From NCBI GenBank assembly GCA_963556195.1, contig OY744528.1:55021060-55085059 (forward strand): a stretch of 64,000 bases of DNA, in the 5' to 3' direction. Made by a program: the position numbers and the translations under genes. The notes below the pieces were generated by a model. That model did not search any database, was not told where the DNA came from, and saw nothing but the letters and a program-made list of their open reading frames with translations. Of the stretch, positions 63,522-64,000 are shown piece by piece (positions within the stretch are counted from its first letter, which is position 1; each line of letters begins with the position of its first letter). Origin of the DNA: Sepiola atlantica (Eukaryota > Mollusca > Cephalopoda > Sepiida > Sepiolidae).

Positions 63522-63613
63522 ATACACCATCCACTATGACTATGCAATCCCTACAGCTACATATCTAGAAAACGTAACTGTTAAACCTGACATAGTGATA
63601 TGGGACAAAAGTA
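63522..63613. repeat. 92-bp direct duplication, right copy
   Basis: Identical to 58658-58749; it encodes the same endonuclease stretch of the disrupted non-LTR element. Confidence 0.95.
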
Positions 63614-63860
63614 GCAACCCTAGTTGAAGTCAGTGTCCCTAATGATGCTAGCTTAAACAGGACTGAAGGGAAAAGATAACGAAATACCAAGGTCTTATGT
63701 ACGACATGAAAAGAAACTGAAATCTCATCATTCCAGCAACCGGAAAAACTACCTGGCGAATATACCCAGTGAACCAAGTGCAAGAGAGATACAAACAATT
63801 GCACTTAAAAAGTCGGTTAGAATCTTTAAAAGATCCCTTGGCTGGAGTGTTTTAAATAGC
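63614..63860 (+). pseudogene. Non-LTR retrotransposon, endonuclease C-terminus
   Basis: Continues from the PDIVIWDK motif with VATLVEVSVPNDASL. In shifting frames it gives DNEIPRSYVRHEKKLK, AREIQTIALKKSVRIFKRSLG, and then stops. It completes the restriction-like endonuclease and C-terminal helix of the element cut at 58749. Confidence 0.65.
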
Positions 63861-64000
63861 AGGTGAATGTCTGGCATTCGGTAGGATGCCTCATGTCTAG
63901 CAAAAACAAAAAGATATGAAAATTAAAAATATATATATATATATATAGAATTATAAAAAGAAAAACTATACACACATTAAGGTTGTACACATAATAACTT
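63861..64000. other. Non-LTR 3' flank with short (TA)n
   Basis: AT-rich tail with (TA)n at 63928-63946; no further coding. Confidence 0.5.

Overview
The window is animal nuclear DNA, AT-rich and almost entirely made of transposable elements and tandem repeats. Long (TA)n, (GT)n, (CT)n and (AG)n tracts, several Ty3/Gypsy lineages, a Penelope-like element, endonuclease-type non-LTR elements and a MULE fit a lophotrochozoan invertebrate. A mollusc, perhaps a cephalopod, is my guess; that is inference from repeat style and not proof. No prokaryotic, tRNA, rRNA or CRISPR feature was recognised.

The only host-gene signal is one exon on the minus strand at 5122-5285. It encodes a signal peptide followed by an integrin-alpha-like N-terminus and ends in a good splice donor. 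Later exons would lie at lower coordinates and none was recognised in 1-5121. Most of the window is therefore upstream of that start codon.

Layout. 1-2372: a ~125-bp satellite split by a 1.8-kb solo LTR that carries a 34-37-bp minisatellite. 2373-6487: AT-rich sequence with the exon. 6493-10807: a Gypsy element with near-identical LTRs but broken ORFs. 10808-14225: foldback MITEs and hairpins. About 14.2-37.3 kb: a ~235-bp satellite array invaded by a minus-strand Gypsy element (14231-18698), a CR1/L2-like 3' fragment, a 3-kb TIR element with 9-bp TSD, a solo LTR, three small TIR elements with 8-bp TSDs, and a CsRn1-like Gypsy element (26834-35766). The CsRn1-like element is itself split by a 5.4-kb DNA transposon (28331-33730). 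That transposon carries a decayed ORF with a FEN1/XPG-like nuclease region and a Tesmin/TSO1 CXC domain, and it is the most unusual thing here.

37.3-43.4 kb: non-LTR retrotransposon remnants. 43460-46264: a MULE with an exact 9-bp TSD. 48.7-55.9 kb: a minus-strand Gypsy element interrupted by a plus-strand Gypsy element (49590-54010). 56-57.6 kb: a Penelope-like fragment with a 54-bp inverted repeat. 57.8-63.9 kb: the 3' half of a non-LTR element split by an intact Gypsy element. This last element has one uninterrupted 1366-residue Gag-Pol ORF and two identical 79-bp LTRs, and it is flanked by an anomalous 92-bp direct duplication.

The genes do not form a host pathway. They are the gag, protease, RT, RNase H, integrase and transposase sets of separate mobile elements, nested up to three deep. 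Element boundaries rest on terminal repeats and target-site duplications read by eye; ages and clade names are inference.
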